Origin: Bacillaceae bacterium S4-13-56 | GTDB lineage: Bacteria; Bacillota; Bacilli; Bacillales; JAWJLM01 | Length of the DNA: 64,000 nt | Assembly: GCA_040191315.1 (NCBI GenBank) | Contig: JAWJLM010000008.1 | Location: forward strand, 1 to 64,000 | Direction of reading: 5' to 3' | Shown here: piece after piece, positions 1 through 7,024 of the stretch | Numbering within the stretch: the first letter of the stretch is position 1 | Layout: every line of letters begins with the position of its first letter | Made by a program: the position numbers and the translations under genes | The notes under the pieces: model-generated | Seen by the model: the letters and a program-made list of their open reading frames with translations, nothing else | What the model was told of the DNA's origin: nothing | Database searches by the model: none

Positions 1-36
1 TTGGGATTAAAAACGACAACTAACTTGACAAACACC

Positions 37-133
37 GGGGTCCCACCAACAAAAAGCGGAAAACATACGTTAAGCAAATTTCGACATGAATAAAGCCGAT
101 TTTTCCTACGCTAAGGAATCATCGGCTTTAAAT
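37..133 (+). repeat. Left terminal inverted repeat with extended homology
   Basis: The core 38-bp repeat is 37-74. The match to the right end continues to about 133 with only a few differences. The inner part (about 95-133) is a hairpin, with arms AAAGCCGAT and ATCGGCTTT, that contains a second ACGCTAAG motif. The hairpin could also terminate transcription at the transposon edge. Confidence 0.9.
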
Positions 134-214
134 GAGAAGAGTTGCTAAATAGCGTTAGTATTTAGGCAAACTTCTATGTTCGACCTTGGAATGTCCAGAT
201 AATTAAATAAATTG

Positions 215-1297
215 TCAATTAAAAAAATACTTTTTAATATTATTGAAATAATTGTCAAATTCCGTCTGGTTTATAGTATAAATATTAAATCCATTTTCCT
301 TTCTTTCAATTACTAAATTATTCTGTTTGAGTAGGCTTAGATGTCTTGATACTGTGGCTGTGGTAATATTCAACTCATTCGCAATTTCCTGAGATTTAAT
401 TTTGGAGTTGTTAGAAATTAAAGAAAGTATTTTTAATCTTCCTAACTCAGAAAGTGATTTTCCAATTTCAGATAAGCTTTCTAAAGACTTTTCTTCTTCT
501 AATTTTTGTTTAACCGACTCATTATTGATATCTTCACTTAAATATATTGATGCGTTGTATACTATATTTAATTCACCTAATCCCCATATTACTATAAATT
601 TAGGTGCAACATATAAAGAAGGATAAAATCGAATCAATTTAGTTTCTTTAGTTGGGAATTGCTCAGGTATTTCATATCCTGTTAATAACTTAGAAATAAT
701 CTTGTCAAAACCATTTGATAATAAGTCTAAATTCAGGAATTTATTACTTTGTTCCCATTCAGTCATTATTTCTAATTCTTTTTGTCTAAAAAAGTCCTCG
801 TAGAAATTCGTCCAAAGTTTAGTCAATTCATTATAGTAAGAACTATAACTTTCAATAAATTCTAGTTGTTCTTCATTAATAATACCGTTTAAATGTTTAA
901 TTCTATTTCTAATTTCTTCTGTTGGTGATTTTGATTTTTCTAAAATATGTTTAATTTCAATGGGTTCAATATATCTTCCTAGAAGATAATATAAAAATTC
1001 CTCTTTCTCTAAGTTATTCAAGTATTCAATAAAATTAGGGAAAGTATGTTTTTCTTTCATCCCCAAGATACACTCTGCTAACTGTGCGCCATATTCAAAT
1101 TTCCCATAAAACTTACTCAAAGTATCATAATTCTCTTTGTAAAATGTTTTTAAAGCTTCTTCATTATTTCCTTTATTTAAATAACAACTTCTCAGGCAAG
1201 CCATCATTTCAAATAAAGGAGAAACATTATATTCTACCGTACAATCCCTTTCAATAGCTGCAATAGTAAAAACCGCCATAAAATCACTAACCTTCAT
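215..1297 (-). CDS. ArsR-type HTH transcriptional regulator, cargo gene
   Basis: A 360-aa protein. The last 90 residues or so form an ArsR-like winged helix (LGRLKILSLI, then IANELNITTATVSRHLSLLK, then a beta-wing ending in YTINQ). The long N-terminal part looks like the DUF5937-type module found on some ArsR regulators and may sense a ligand. No metal-binding Cys cluster is seen next to the recognition helix, so an organic effector is more likely than a metal (inference). Its ATG overlaps the TAA of the upstream ATP-grasp gene by one base (TAATG), so it is the last gene of the cargo operon and is probably autoregulatory. DUF assignment is from memory. Confidence 0.8.
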   Translation of the reverse strand: MKVSDFMAVFTIAAIERDCTVEYNVSPLFEMMACLRSCYLNKGNNEEALKTFYKENYDTLSKFYGKFEYGAQLAECILGMKEKHTFPNFIEYLNNLEKEEFLYYLLGRYIEPIEIKHILEKSKSPTEEIRNRIKHLNGIINEEQLEFIESYSSYYNELTKLWTNFYEDFFRQKELEIMTEWEQSNKFLNLDLLSNGFDKIISKLLTGYEIPEQFPTKETKLIRFYPSLYVAPKFIVIWGLGELNIVYNASIYLSEDINNESVKQKLEEEKSLESLSEIGKSLSELGRLKILSLISNNSKIKSQEIANELNITTATVSRHLSLLKQNNLVIERKENGFNIYTINQTEFDNYFNNIKKYFFN

Positions 1298-2496
1298 TAA
1301 TTTATTTTAATAAGTAATTTTTCTTCAAAGGAATTTAATGATTCATTATTTGATTCCCTTGAATTTGAACTTACAATGATATGTCCGGCACGGCTATAAG
1401 AATCAGCTGTCTTCTTTACTTTTTCACCAATATTATAATATATAGCCCAATCTTTGATATTTTCATCGCTAATATTATCTGAAAAGCCCTTACTTAATAG
1501 TGTTCCTTCTTTAAATGTTAAAAACTTGATTGAGCTATGCTTAACGTGTTCAGGCAATATTAATTCTAAAACAGATGGATCATAAAATGATCTTATACCT
1601 ATTTCATACTGATCAATACCCGTCGAAAGGGTATGTAAAAGAGGTATGTAATCACCACCTGGTCTAGTATGCATTTCGATAATGACTATTTTATTGTTCT
1701 TATTATCCCATTTAACTTCAATATGGCTAGGGCCATGTTGTACTCCTATTGATGTTAGAGATTCCTTTGTTGCTTGTATAATTTGATCATATAAAATATG
1801 GTTTAGAGATGCTGGAACAGAATGCCCAGTTTCAATAAAATTCGGTTTTCCTGTTGTGTTTTTCTCAGTTATCCCTATTATAAAATGATTTCCCCTTGAC
1901 GAAACCGTTTCAATGCTATACTCAGGTCCTTCAATATATGGTTCAACTATCCAATGTATATCACTATCATCTTTATTATTTATATACCATTTTGCCCATT
2001 CCTCTTGGTTTTCTATAAAAAAGACATTTTTACTACCATAACCGTCAAGGGGCTTGATAATAAAAGGAGCATGAATTGGTAATTGATCTTGTTGAAACTC
2101 ATTAATAAACCCAGCTTTATAATCTAATCTTAGTATATCATTCTTCAAAAATATTTCCCTCATAAGTGATTTATTTCTAGTGGATTCTATAACATTAAGG
2201 TGATTAGTGGGTAAATTTAGCTTCTCACTAATTATAGAAGCAGTTTTTAACCCTAATTCTGTAAAACTTAATACTAAATCAATTTTCTTATAAATTTTTA
2301 GTAAATCATTAACCTTTTTTAATACTTCATCTTCATCCTCTAAATTATCTACAATAATTACACTTTCTGCTTTATCAATAATTTTAGTAGAGATATTCGT
2401 AGATTTAGGACTAACTACAATGACTTTAAAGCCAAGATTTCTCCCTGCTAATACCCCAAATTCACTAGCACCTAAAATAATTAACATTTTATCCAT
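1297..2496 (-). CDS. ATP-grasp family ligase, second copy
   Basis: About 399 aa. It has a Rossmann-like N-terminal pre-ATP-grasp domain (MLIILGASEFG), a central ATP-binding lobe (FIIKPLDGYGSKNV) and the Mg-ATP acidic motif late in the protein (IIEMHTRPGGDYIPLL). The fold joins a carboxylate to an amine through an acyl phosphate. It is a diverged paralogue of the gene before it, with the same HIE...R..GD.IP.L architecture. ATG at 2496 is chosen because GGAG lies 8 nt upstream; it overlaps the upstream stop by 8 nt (ATGGATAA), which implies translational coupling. The substrate cannot be read from sequence. Confidence 0.85.
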   Translation of the reverse strand: MDKMLIILGASEFGVLAGRNLGFKVIVVSPKSTNISTKIIDKAESVIIVDNLEDEDEVLKKVNDLLKIYKKIDLVLSFTELGLKTASIISEKLNLPTNHLNVIESTRNKSLMREIFLKNDILRLDYKAGFINEFQQDQLPIHAPFIIKPLDGYGSKNVFFIENQEEWAKWYINNKDDSDIHWIVEPYIEGPEYSIETVSSRGNHFIIGITEKNTTGKPNFIETGHSVPASLNHILYDQIIQATKESLTSIGVQHGPSHIEVKWDNKNNKIVIIEMHTRPGGDYIPLLHTLSTGIDQYEIGIRSFYDPSVLELILPEHVKHSSIKFLTFKEGTLLSKGFSDNISDENIKDWAIYYNIGEKVKKTADSYSRAGHIIVSSNSRESNNESLNSFEEKLLIKIN

Positions 2497-3721
2497 TAGA
2501 AACACTCCATTCTAAGGTATTAATAGCCTCTTTAGCAGCTATTTGTGCCTCTTTTTTTGTATCGCCTTTTGTTATGATATAGCCTAACCGATGGTAACTA
2601 CTTTTTATGCCCGTTGAGATATAAGGCAATTTATTAATACTCATTCTTACAAAACCTTTTGTATCTTTAACCTTTTCAACCCCAGTCACTTTTTTATATT
2701 CCCCTAAAGATACTGGCAGAGCGAACTGAATGGACGCAAATTTCTCTTTTTTATTACCAATATCCAAACGTTCACCAATAGCTTGGAGTACAACATGGTC
2801 TACCATGTTAACCCCTGTAGCTATCTCTACTAATTCTGGGATACAATCCCCAGCTAACCTGGGATTTATTTCTACTAAATATATATTGTTTTCAACAACA
2901 AAAAACTCAATGTGGGCAGCTCCAAAATTAAGCCCAAATAATTCGAGTAATTTTGAAAGGTTTTTTTCTAGGTTAATAAAAGGAAAATCTAAGCGTCCAG
3001 TTATATGACCGCATTCAACTGAATGATCACCAAAGGTTTCTTTCTCTGTAACGGAAACTAACTTCCAACTTAAATCAGTATATATCATTTCAGCAGAATA
3101 CTCTTCTCCAGTTATGAACTCTTCAATAAGCCATTCTTCTGTTAATTGATACCCACGTTCATTTGTTTTTCTTTTAATCTCTGTTCCTAATGAGTTTCTT
3201 AGTTGTTCTTCATTTTTACAAACGGTTACCCCGTTACTCCCACTATCATCTACTGGTTTAATTACACATGGGAAATTCAATTGTATTTTGTCAAGGTCTT
3301 CTATAGAAGAAACAGCATTGTACTCTGGTTGAGAAATTAAATTAAATTCATTTTTCAAAATATGATCTCGCATTTTTCTTTTGTTTCGAACTTTCTCTAA
3401 AGAACATGCTTTATGACCAGGTAAATTAAACTCATTTGCCAATGCTGCGGCAGGTAAGAGGTGATAATCATCAAATGCTAAAATTCCAGAAAAACTCAAT
3501 TGTTTCTCCCTAATTTCATACTTCATTTTCTCAATATCGTAGGTATCAATAACCAGATATTCGTCTGCAATCTTACTTGGGTGATCATTTTCTTGCATAG
3601 AATTATATTGGTCAAAATTAGATGTCCAAAAATGAACTTTATATCCCTTATCCTTTGCTATCTTCATGGCTTTTGATCCAGTTCCTGTAGTATTGGTCTC
3701 AATAAATAAGATATTTTTCAT
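2489..3721 (-). CDS. ATP-grasp family ligase, first copy
   Basis: 410 aa with a Rossmann-like N-terminus (MKNILFIETNTTGTGSKAM), an ATP-grasp lobe (FPCVIKPVDDSGSNGVTV) and the metal/ATP motif LVEINPRLAGDCIPEL. It belongs to the carbamoyl-phosphate-synthase-like ATP-grasp enzymes that include amino-acid and dipeptide ligases of the BacD kind. Its start overlaps the MFS stop by 4 nt (ATGA), and AGGAG precedes it. Two adjacent ATP-grasp ligases plus an exporter suggest stepwise formation of a short peptide or amide that is then secreted (inference). A primary-metabolism role is less likely because the gene is transposon cargo. Confidence 0.87.
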   Translation of the reverse strand: MKNILFIETNTTGTGSKAMKIAKDKGYKVHFWTSNFDQYNSMQENDHPSKIADEYLVIDTYDIEKMKYEIREKQLSFSGILAFDDYHLLPAAALANEFNLPGHKACSLEKVRNKRKMRDHILKNEFNLISQPEYNAVSSIEDLDKIQLNFPCVIKPVDDSGSNGVTVCKNEEQLRNSLGTEIKRKTNERGYQLTEEWLIEEFITGEEYSAEMIYTDLSWKLVSVTEKETFGDHSVECGHITGRLDFPFINLEKNLSKLLELFGLNFGAAHIEFFVVENNIYLVEINPRLAGDCIPELVEIATGVNMVDHVVLQAIGERLDIGNKKEKFASIQFALPVSLGEYKKVTGVEKVKDTKGFVRMSINKLPYISTGIKSSYHRLGYIITKGDTKKEAQIAAKEAINTLEWSVSNG

Positions 3722-4911
3722 ATTCTTTTCTCCTCGAAGTATTTACTAGTCTTTATGAATTTATTATTAAATTTCAAACTGAAAGCATGAATTGTTAATA
3801 TAAGGACAGAAATTACAGATAAAATTAGGAAAGTAAAATCATCGAAATAATGATAAAGATTTAAACCTATAAAACTTCCCAAAGACTCTCCTAATCCCCA
3901 AACAACTCCAGCAATTCCAAATGCCCATGATGGACTTAATCCACCTCTATTAGCCACTAATTCACTATCAATTGTTGGGACCCATATAATTTCACTTATA
4001 CTAAATATAATTATAGCTATTACAACAAATGTAATTGTTGGGTTAAACCATAAAACCATAAAAGAAATACCAATCAACACAAATGCAATTGAATACCACA
4101 ATTCTTTACGAATAAGGGGCTGAAATTTGGGGAAAACACCCTGAATAAGTATTACAGTTATCGCATTTATTGTAAAAAGTAGACCTATTGTTTTCCCAGT
4201 AAATTCTTGTGAAAATACTATTGGAAGAGTAGTAAATATTTGTGTGTAAAGAAACCAGAAAACGGAAGAGAACAGTGTAAACCTTAAAAAAGATTTAAAT
4301 CCTTTCTTTTCTTTTCGGTATTTAATAAACTCAAAAATATTTAAACTTTCCTCTGATTTTAGTTGTATGTTAGGGAGAAGCAGAGCTATAAGCCCAGCAA
4401 ACATATAATTAAGCATACTGATAATTAGTAGACTACTTGGGTGCCAATCTAATACTAGTCCTCCTAAAAGAGGGCCAAGGGATGCTCCAACATTTACAGC
4501 AATATTAAGTAATGAAAAAGCATTTAGCCTTTTGGATTCTTCAAGCATTGAAATATGCGTTTTTAAGGCTATATTATATAAAGATATAAAAATACCTAAA
4601 GTAATGATAAATAATAGAAGTATAAAATAGTTAGTGAAATAAGTAATCACTAAAAGTGTAAAGGAAGACCCAAATAAGCCAATAAGTAAACTTTGCTTTA
4701 GTCCAAGCTTATTAATAATTCCCCCAACAAAGGCGCTTCCTGCCTTGGACATAAAAGTAAATGAGGCTACAATAAAACTAGCCTTACTAATCTCTATATC
4801 TTTCACCTCTACCAACCAAAGTGAAAGAAGAGGTATTATTGAAAAAAAACCAATCGAATTAAAAACCCTAATAAAAAAGCTTAACACTCCTTCATTTTTT
4901 ATTTTATACAT
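3718..4911 (-). CDS. MFS transporter, cargo exporter
   Basis: About 397 aa, highly hydrophobic with roughly 12 predicted membrane helices, in the major facilitator superfamily. The MFS motif-A-like loop between TM2 and TM3 is weak (GGIINKLGLKQSLLIG). ATG at 4911 is preferred over GTG at 4920 because AGGAG sits 8 nt before it; it overlaps the aldolase stop by 8 nt (ATGTATAA). Lying between the aldolase and the ATP-grasp genes, it probably exports the cluster product and may give self-protection (inference). Confidence 0.87.
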   Translation of the reverse strand: MYKIKNEGVLSFFIRVFNSIGFFSIIPLLSLWLVEVKDIEISKASFIVASFTFMSKAGSAFVGGIINKLGLKQSLLIGLFGSSFTLLVITYFTNYFILLLFIITLGIFISLYNIALKTHISMLEESKRLNAFSLLNIAVNVGASLGPLLGGLVLDWHPSSLLIISMLNYMFAGLIALLLPNIQLKSEESLNIFEFIKYRKEKKGFKSFLRFTLFSSVFWFLYTQIFTTLPIVFSQEFTGKTIGLLFTINAITVILIQGVFPKFQPLIRKELWYSIAFVLIGISFMVLWFNPTITFVVIAIIIFSISEIIWVPTIDSELVANRGGLSPSWAFGIAGVVWGLGESLGSFIGLNLYHYFDDFTFLILSVISVLILTIHAFSLKFNNKFIKTSKYFEEKRI

Positions 4912-5962
4912 GTACAACACTCCTAGAGAGTTTTTTTACAACCATCTTTGTTATTTCTGTAGCTTTATAAATATCATCCCTAGATATATGTCGATTAATC
5001 ACTATCCTAGCCAATCCAGGCAACCATGGAAAAATTAATAGTCCGTACTCTTCACATAATCTTAAAAATTCATTTGTGTTATTAGTTAAGCTATTTATAT
5101 TTATAAAAATCATGTTGGTTTCTATGCTTTCAACATTTATTGAAATCTCTGGAATTTCATTCAGCAAAACAGCCCTCTCTTTTGTGAGTTGATGATCATT
5201 TTTAATTTTTATAAGGTGATAATCCAATGCGTATTGAGCTGCAGCAGCATACATTCCAATTTGGTGTAACCCCCCTCCAAACTGCTTTCTTAACGTTCTA
5301 GCAGACCCTATAAATTCTTCACTTCCCATAAGCATTGATCCATAAGGTGCACCCAGTCCTTTTGCGAAACAAACACTTAGGGAATCAACATTTCTTGCAT
5401 ATTCCTTTAAAGGAACGCCAGTAGCAACATGGGCATTAAATAACCTTGCTCCATCCAAATGGAGTGAGATATCTATTTCTCTTGTATACTTGTATAAACT
5501 TTTAATGGTTTCAATTGGGAAAGTCTTACCTTGATAATAATTTATTGTATTCTCAATAGTGACTAACTGTGGTTTCGAATATAGAGGTCCTCTGGGCTTT
5601 GAATTTATTAATTCCTCGACATCGCCCTTATTAATTATCCCGTCTTTTTTTCTTACACAATTCAATACAGCTCTGCTAAGTATTGCAGTCGAAGCACTTT
5701 CATAAAAATTGATATGATAATTTGCTTCTGTGATAATTTCATTTCCTTCTTCAACCTGGGCTTTTATTGCTATTTGATTAGCCATTGTTCCGCTAGGAAC
5801 AAACAGTGCCCCTTCTACTTCAAAAAGTTCTTTACAATATTCTTCTGAATTATTTACACTCTCATCTTCACCATAGCAATCATCACCTACAATAGCAGTC
5901 CTCATTACTTCCCGCATTTCTTCAGATGGTTTAGTTAAAGTATCACTTCTCATATCAATCAT
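4904..5962 (-). CDS. Threonine-aldolase-like PLP enzyme (beta-eliminating lyase family)
   Basis: About 352 aa, PLP fold type I, close in length and motifs to low-specificity L-threonine aldolases. It begins MIDMRSDTLTKPSEEMREVM, has FVPSGTMANQIA for phosphate binding, HLDGARLFNA with the PLP-ring Asp, and SVCFAKGLGAPYGS with the Schiff-base Lys. The family interconverts beta-hydroxy-alpha-amino acids with glycine and an aldehyde. As the first gene of the cargo operon it may supply or cleave an unusual hydroxy amino acid used by the ATP-grasp ligases (inference). ATG at 5962 is chosen (GAGG 9 nt upstream) over the in-frame GTG at 5977. Confidence 0.86.
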   Translation of the reverse strand: MIDMRSDTLTKPSEEMREVMRTAIVGDDCYGEDESVNNSEEYCKELFEVEGALFVPSGTMANQIAIKAQVEEGNEIITEANYHINFYESASTAILSRAVLNCVRKKDGIINKGDVEELINSKPRGPLYSKPQLVTIENTINYYQGKTFPIETIKSLYKYTREIDISLHLDGARLFNAHVATGVPLKEYARNVDSLSVCFAKGLGAPYGSMLMGSEEFIGSARTLRKQFGGGLHQIGMYAAAAQYALDYHLIKIKNDHQLTKERAVLLNEIPEISINVESIETNMIFININSLTNNTNEFLRLCEEYGLLIFPWLPGLARIVINRHISRDDIYKATEITKMVVKKLSRSVVHV

Positions 5963-5984
5963 TGTTTTGCACCTCACAGAAGTA

Positions 5985-6044
5985 TAGTTAATATGTAATT
6001 ACTTATTTACACAATTACGCAATTATATTATCATGTAATTACAG
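5985..6044 (-). promoter_or_regulatory. Candidate promoter/operator region of the cargo operon
   Basis: A very AT-rich 60 bp upstream of the aldolase gene. The 10-mer ATGTAATTAC, containing the palindrome GTAATTAC, occurs at 5993-6002 and again at 6033-6042, exactly 40 bp apart (about four helical turns), with ACAATTACGCAATTA between them. I infer operator sites for the cargo ArsR-type regulator. No clean -35/-10 pair stands out. Confidence 0.45.
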
Positions 6045-6287
6045 GATAATCAATTCCCTTTTTGTAAAATAATTGTTATTAATGATAATTTCCAATTAAC
6101 ATTACTGTTCAGATACTCATCAATTGATAATCAATTCCCTTTTTGTAAAATAATTGTTATTAATGATAATTTCCAATTAACATTACTGTTCAGATACTCA
6201 TCAATTGATAATCAATTCCCTTTTTGTAAAATAATTGTTATTAATGATAATTTCCAATTAACATTACTGTTCAGATACTCATCAATT
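6045..6287. repeat. Three perfect 81-bp tandem repeats
   Basis: Units at 6045-6125, 6126-6206 and 6207-6287 are identical on reading. Each starts GATAATCAATTCCC and ends TGTTCAGATACTCATCAATT. The end of each unit is the left half of the resolvase site I that is completed after the third copy. The array therefore lies in the res region, between the divergent cargo and tnpR promoters. Confidence 0.97.
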
Positions 6288-6395
6288 TCTGAACACTCTA
6301 AAATTTAAATATTTTTCTAGCCTTCTGCCTATTATATGTGTTCATAAACTCTGTAAAGAAATCTATGTTCAGATATTACCCCTAACATTAAGTTG
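6267..6395 (+). other. res site for TnpR resolvase
   Basis: 6267-6294 is a 28-bp imperfect palindrome with outer arms TGTTCAGA and TCTGAACA, the length of crossover site I in serine-resolvase res sites. Further TGTTCA half-sites occur at 6338-6343 and 6369-6374. The latter opens TGTTCAGATATTACCCCTAACA, which fits a site III-like element. The placement just upstream of tnpR is typical of the family. The exact limits of sites II and III are inferred. Confidence 0.75.
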
Positions 6396-6436
6396 TGTTA
6401 CGATAAAGCAGAAAAATTAAACAAGGGGAGAAATTA

Positions 6437-6991
6437 ATGAAGGTAGGATATGCTCGTGTTTCAACAGGCATTCAAAATCTTGATTTACAATTGGATGCTC
6501 TTAGAGAACATGGTTGCGAAGAAATATTTACAGATAAAATTAGTGGCGCCAAAGATAAAAGACAAGGGTTGGAAGAAGCACTTCGATTTGCACGCTCTGG
6601 TGATACGATAGTAGTTTGGCGCTTAGATCGATTAGGTAGAAATATGCAGCATTTAATTAAAATTGTGAATGACCTTAATGACCGAGGCATTAGTTTCCAT
6701 AGCTTGCAGGAAAACATTACGATGGACAAGGCTAGTGCAACGGGGCAACTTATGTTTCATCTTTTTGCAGCCTTTGCTGAATTTGAGCGTAATCTTATTC
6801 AGGAGCGATCAGCAGCTGGACGTGCTGCAGCAAGAGCCAGAGGGCGATTAGGAGGAAGACCAGAGAAGTTAGATAAGAAAGAGTTAGAAATGTTAAAGAC
6901 ATTAGTGGCGAATGGGACGCCCATTACGGATATTGCTCAAAGGTGGGGTGTTTCCCGAACAACTGTATATCGATATTTAGAAAAGAAGTAA
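6437..6991 (+). CDS. tnpR: Serine resolvase TnpR
   Basis: A 184-aa small serine recombinase. It begins MKVGYARVSTGIQNLDLQLD with the catalytic Ser in the RVST motif, has the R-rich active-site segment VVWRLDRLGRN, the E-helix region FAEFERNLIQERSAAG and a C-terminal helix-turn-helix (ITDIAQRWGVSRTTVYRYL). It resolves cointegrates at res and normally also binds res to repress tnpR/tnpA. GGGGAG lies just before the ATG. It is co-oriented with tnpA, 33 bp upstream of the preferred tnpA start. Confidence 0.97.
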   Translation: MKVGYARVSTGIQNLDLQLDALREHGCEEIFTDKISGAKDKRQGLEEALRFARSGDTIVVWRLDRLGRNMQHLIKIVNDLNDRGISFHSLQENITMDKASATGQLMFHLFAAFAEFERNLIQERSAAGRAAARARGRLGGRPEKLDKKELEMLKTLVANGTPITDIAQRWGVSRTTVYRYLEKK

Positions 6992-7024
6992 GTCTTTGAA
7001 TACGAAAGGATGGATGGGGAGGAA

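Noticed and set aside
215..1297. Metal-resistance regulator (ArsR/SmtB) of a transposon resistance module.
   Set aside because: No metal-site Cys cluster near the HTH and the cargo consists of ligases, an aldolase and an MFS exporter.
6045..6287. CRISPR-like array.
   Set aside because: Units of 81 bp are joined head to tail without unique spacers, and they lie in the res region of a transposon with no cas genes nearby.
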